A DNA stretch of 13,747 nucleotides from JAAYZQ01 sp041300865 (GTDB lineage: Bacteria > Chloroflexota > Anaerolineae > JAAYZQ01): positions 1 through 13,747 of the forward strand of contig JBFYTF010000229.1 of assembly GCA_041300865.1 (NCBI GenBank), in the 5' to 3' direction. This document shows positions 13,699 through 13,747 of the stretch, in pieces. The number at the start of each line of letters is the position of its first letter. The stretch's first letter is position 1. The position numbers and the translations under genes were made by a program. The notes under the pieces were generated by a model. It worked only from the letters and a program-made list of their open reading frames with translations. It was not told where the DNA came from and ran no database searches.

Positions 13699-13747
13699 GT
13701 ACGTTATTTGGAGTCAGCTTGGGGGGCCCGCACGGTTGTCCGGTTGT

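Noticed and set aside
1..13747. CRISPR arrays, tRNA/rRNA genes, insertion sequences, phage or toxin-antitoxin genes
   Set aside because: No repeat arrays, tRNA-like cloverleaf, transposase motifs or terminal inverted repeats were recognised by eye. The region looks like an ordinary metabolic locus rather than a mobile island.

Overview
The window is GC-rich bacterial DNA (by eye about 60-65% GC) with every supported gene on the + strand, tightly packed and often translationally coupled. It looks like an obligate anaerobe with hydrogen/formate metabolism. The evidence is [NiFe]-hydrogenase maturation genes, a selenocysteine-containing molybdenum/tungsten formate dehydrogenase with NuoE/NuoF/thioredoxin-like-ferredoxin electron-transfer subunits, and two rubrerythrin-like proteins. 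The accessory gene set (DRTGG, CBS-ATPase, PHP, NuoE, GHKL ATPase, thioredoxin-like ferredoxin, NuoF) is the kind seen beside bifurcating hydrogenases in Clostridia and other anaerobes. Together with the high GC, this suggests a high-GC Firmicutes or Chloroflexota-like organism, but phylum cannot be fixed from this sequence alone.

Layout. (1) 1-1716: end of a hyp operon, in the order hypD (3' part only), hypE, hypC. (2) 1717-1996: intergenic region with a good sigma70-type promoter whose -10 box lies inside a Rex/CRP-like palindrome. (3) 1997-5030: five small regulatory-looking genes: a stand-alone cyclic-nucleotide-binding-fold protein, a DRTGG protein, a 2xCBS + GHKL ATPase protein, a second DRTGG-like protein, and a PHP phosphoesterase. 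(4) 5078-12532: the catalytic part: NuoE-like [2Fe-2S] subunit, a second GHKL ATPase, a thioredoxin-like [2Fe-2S] ferredoxin, a 1036-residue NuoF-GltD fusion, and an 899-residue formate dehydrogenase catalytic subunit. The last is interrupted by an in-frame UGA at 10895-10897, read here as selenocysteine because a SECIS-type hairpin follows it. (5) 12614-13635: two rubrerythrin/ferritin-like genes, then a strong 14-bp hairpin likely to end transcription.

How the parts may work together. Electrons from formate oxidation at the Mo/W-Sec site would pass through the NuoG-like iron-sulfur chain in the N-terminus of the same protein to the NuoF FMN/NAD(H) site. NuoE and the small ferredoxin would be partners. 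The fused GltD-like module adds a second flavin and a second pyridine-nucleotide site. The enzyme therefore looks like a soluble NAD(P)-linked, possibly electron-bifurcating formate dehydrogenase or CO2 reductase. The upstream genes look like an energy/redox-sensing cassette (cyclic-nucleotide fold, CBS adenosine-nucleotide sensors, ATPases). The operator at the promoter would suit control by NADH/NAD+ (Rex) or by a Crp/Fnr protein. The nearby hyp genes imply a [NiFe]-hydrogenase elsewhere, so formate/H2 interconversion is plausible but not shown here.

The most notable items are the recoded UGA with a SECIS loop and spacing matching E. coli fdhF as I recall it, the NuoF-GltD domain swap, the sensor cassette attached to a formate dehydrogenase, and the operator that brackets the -10 box.
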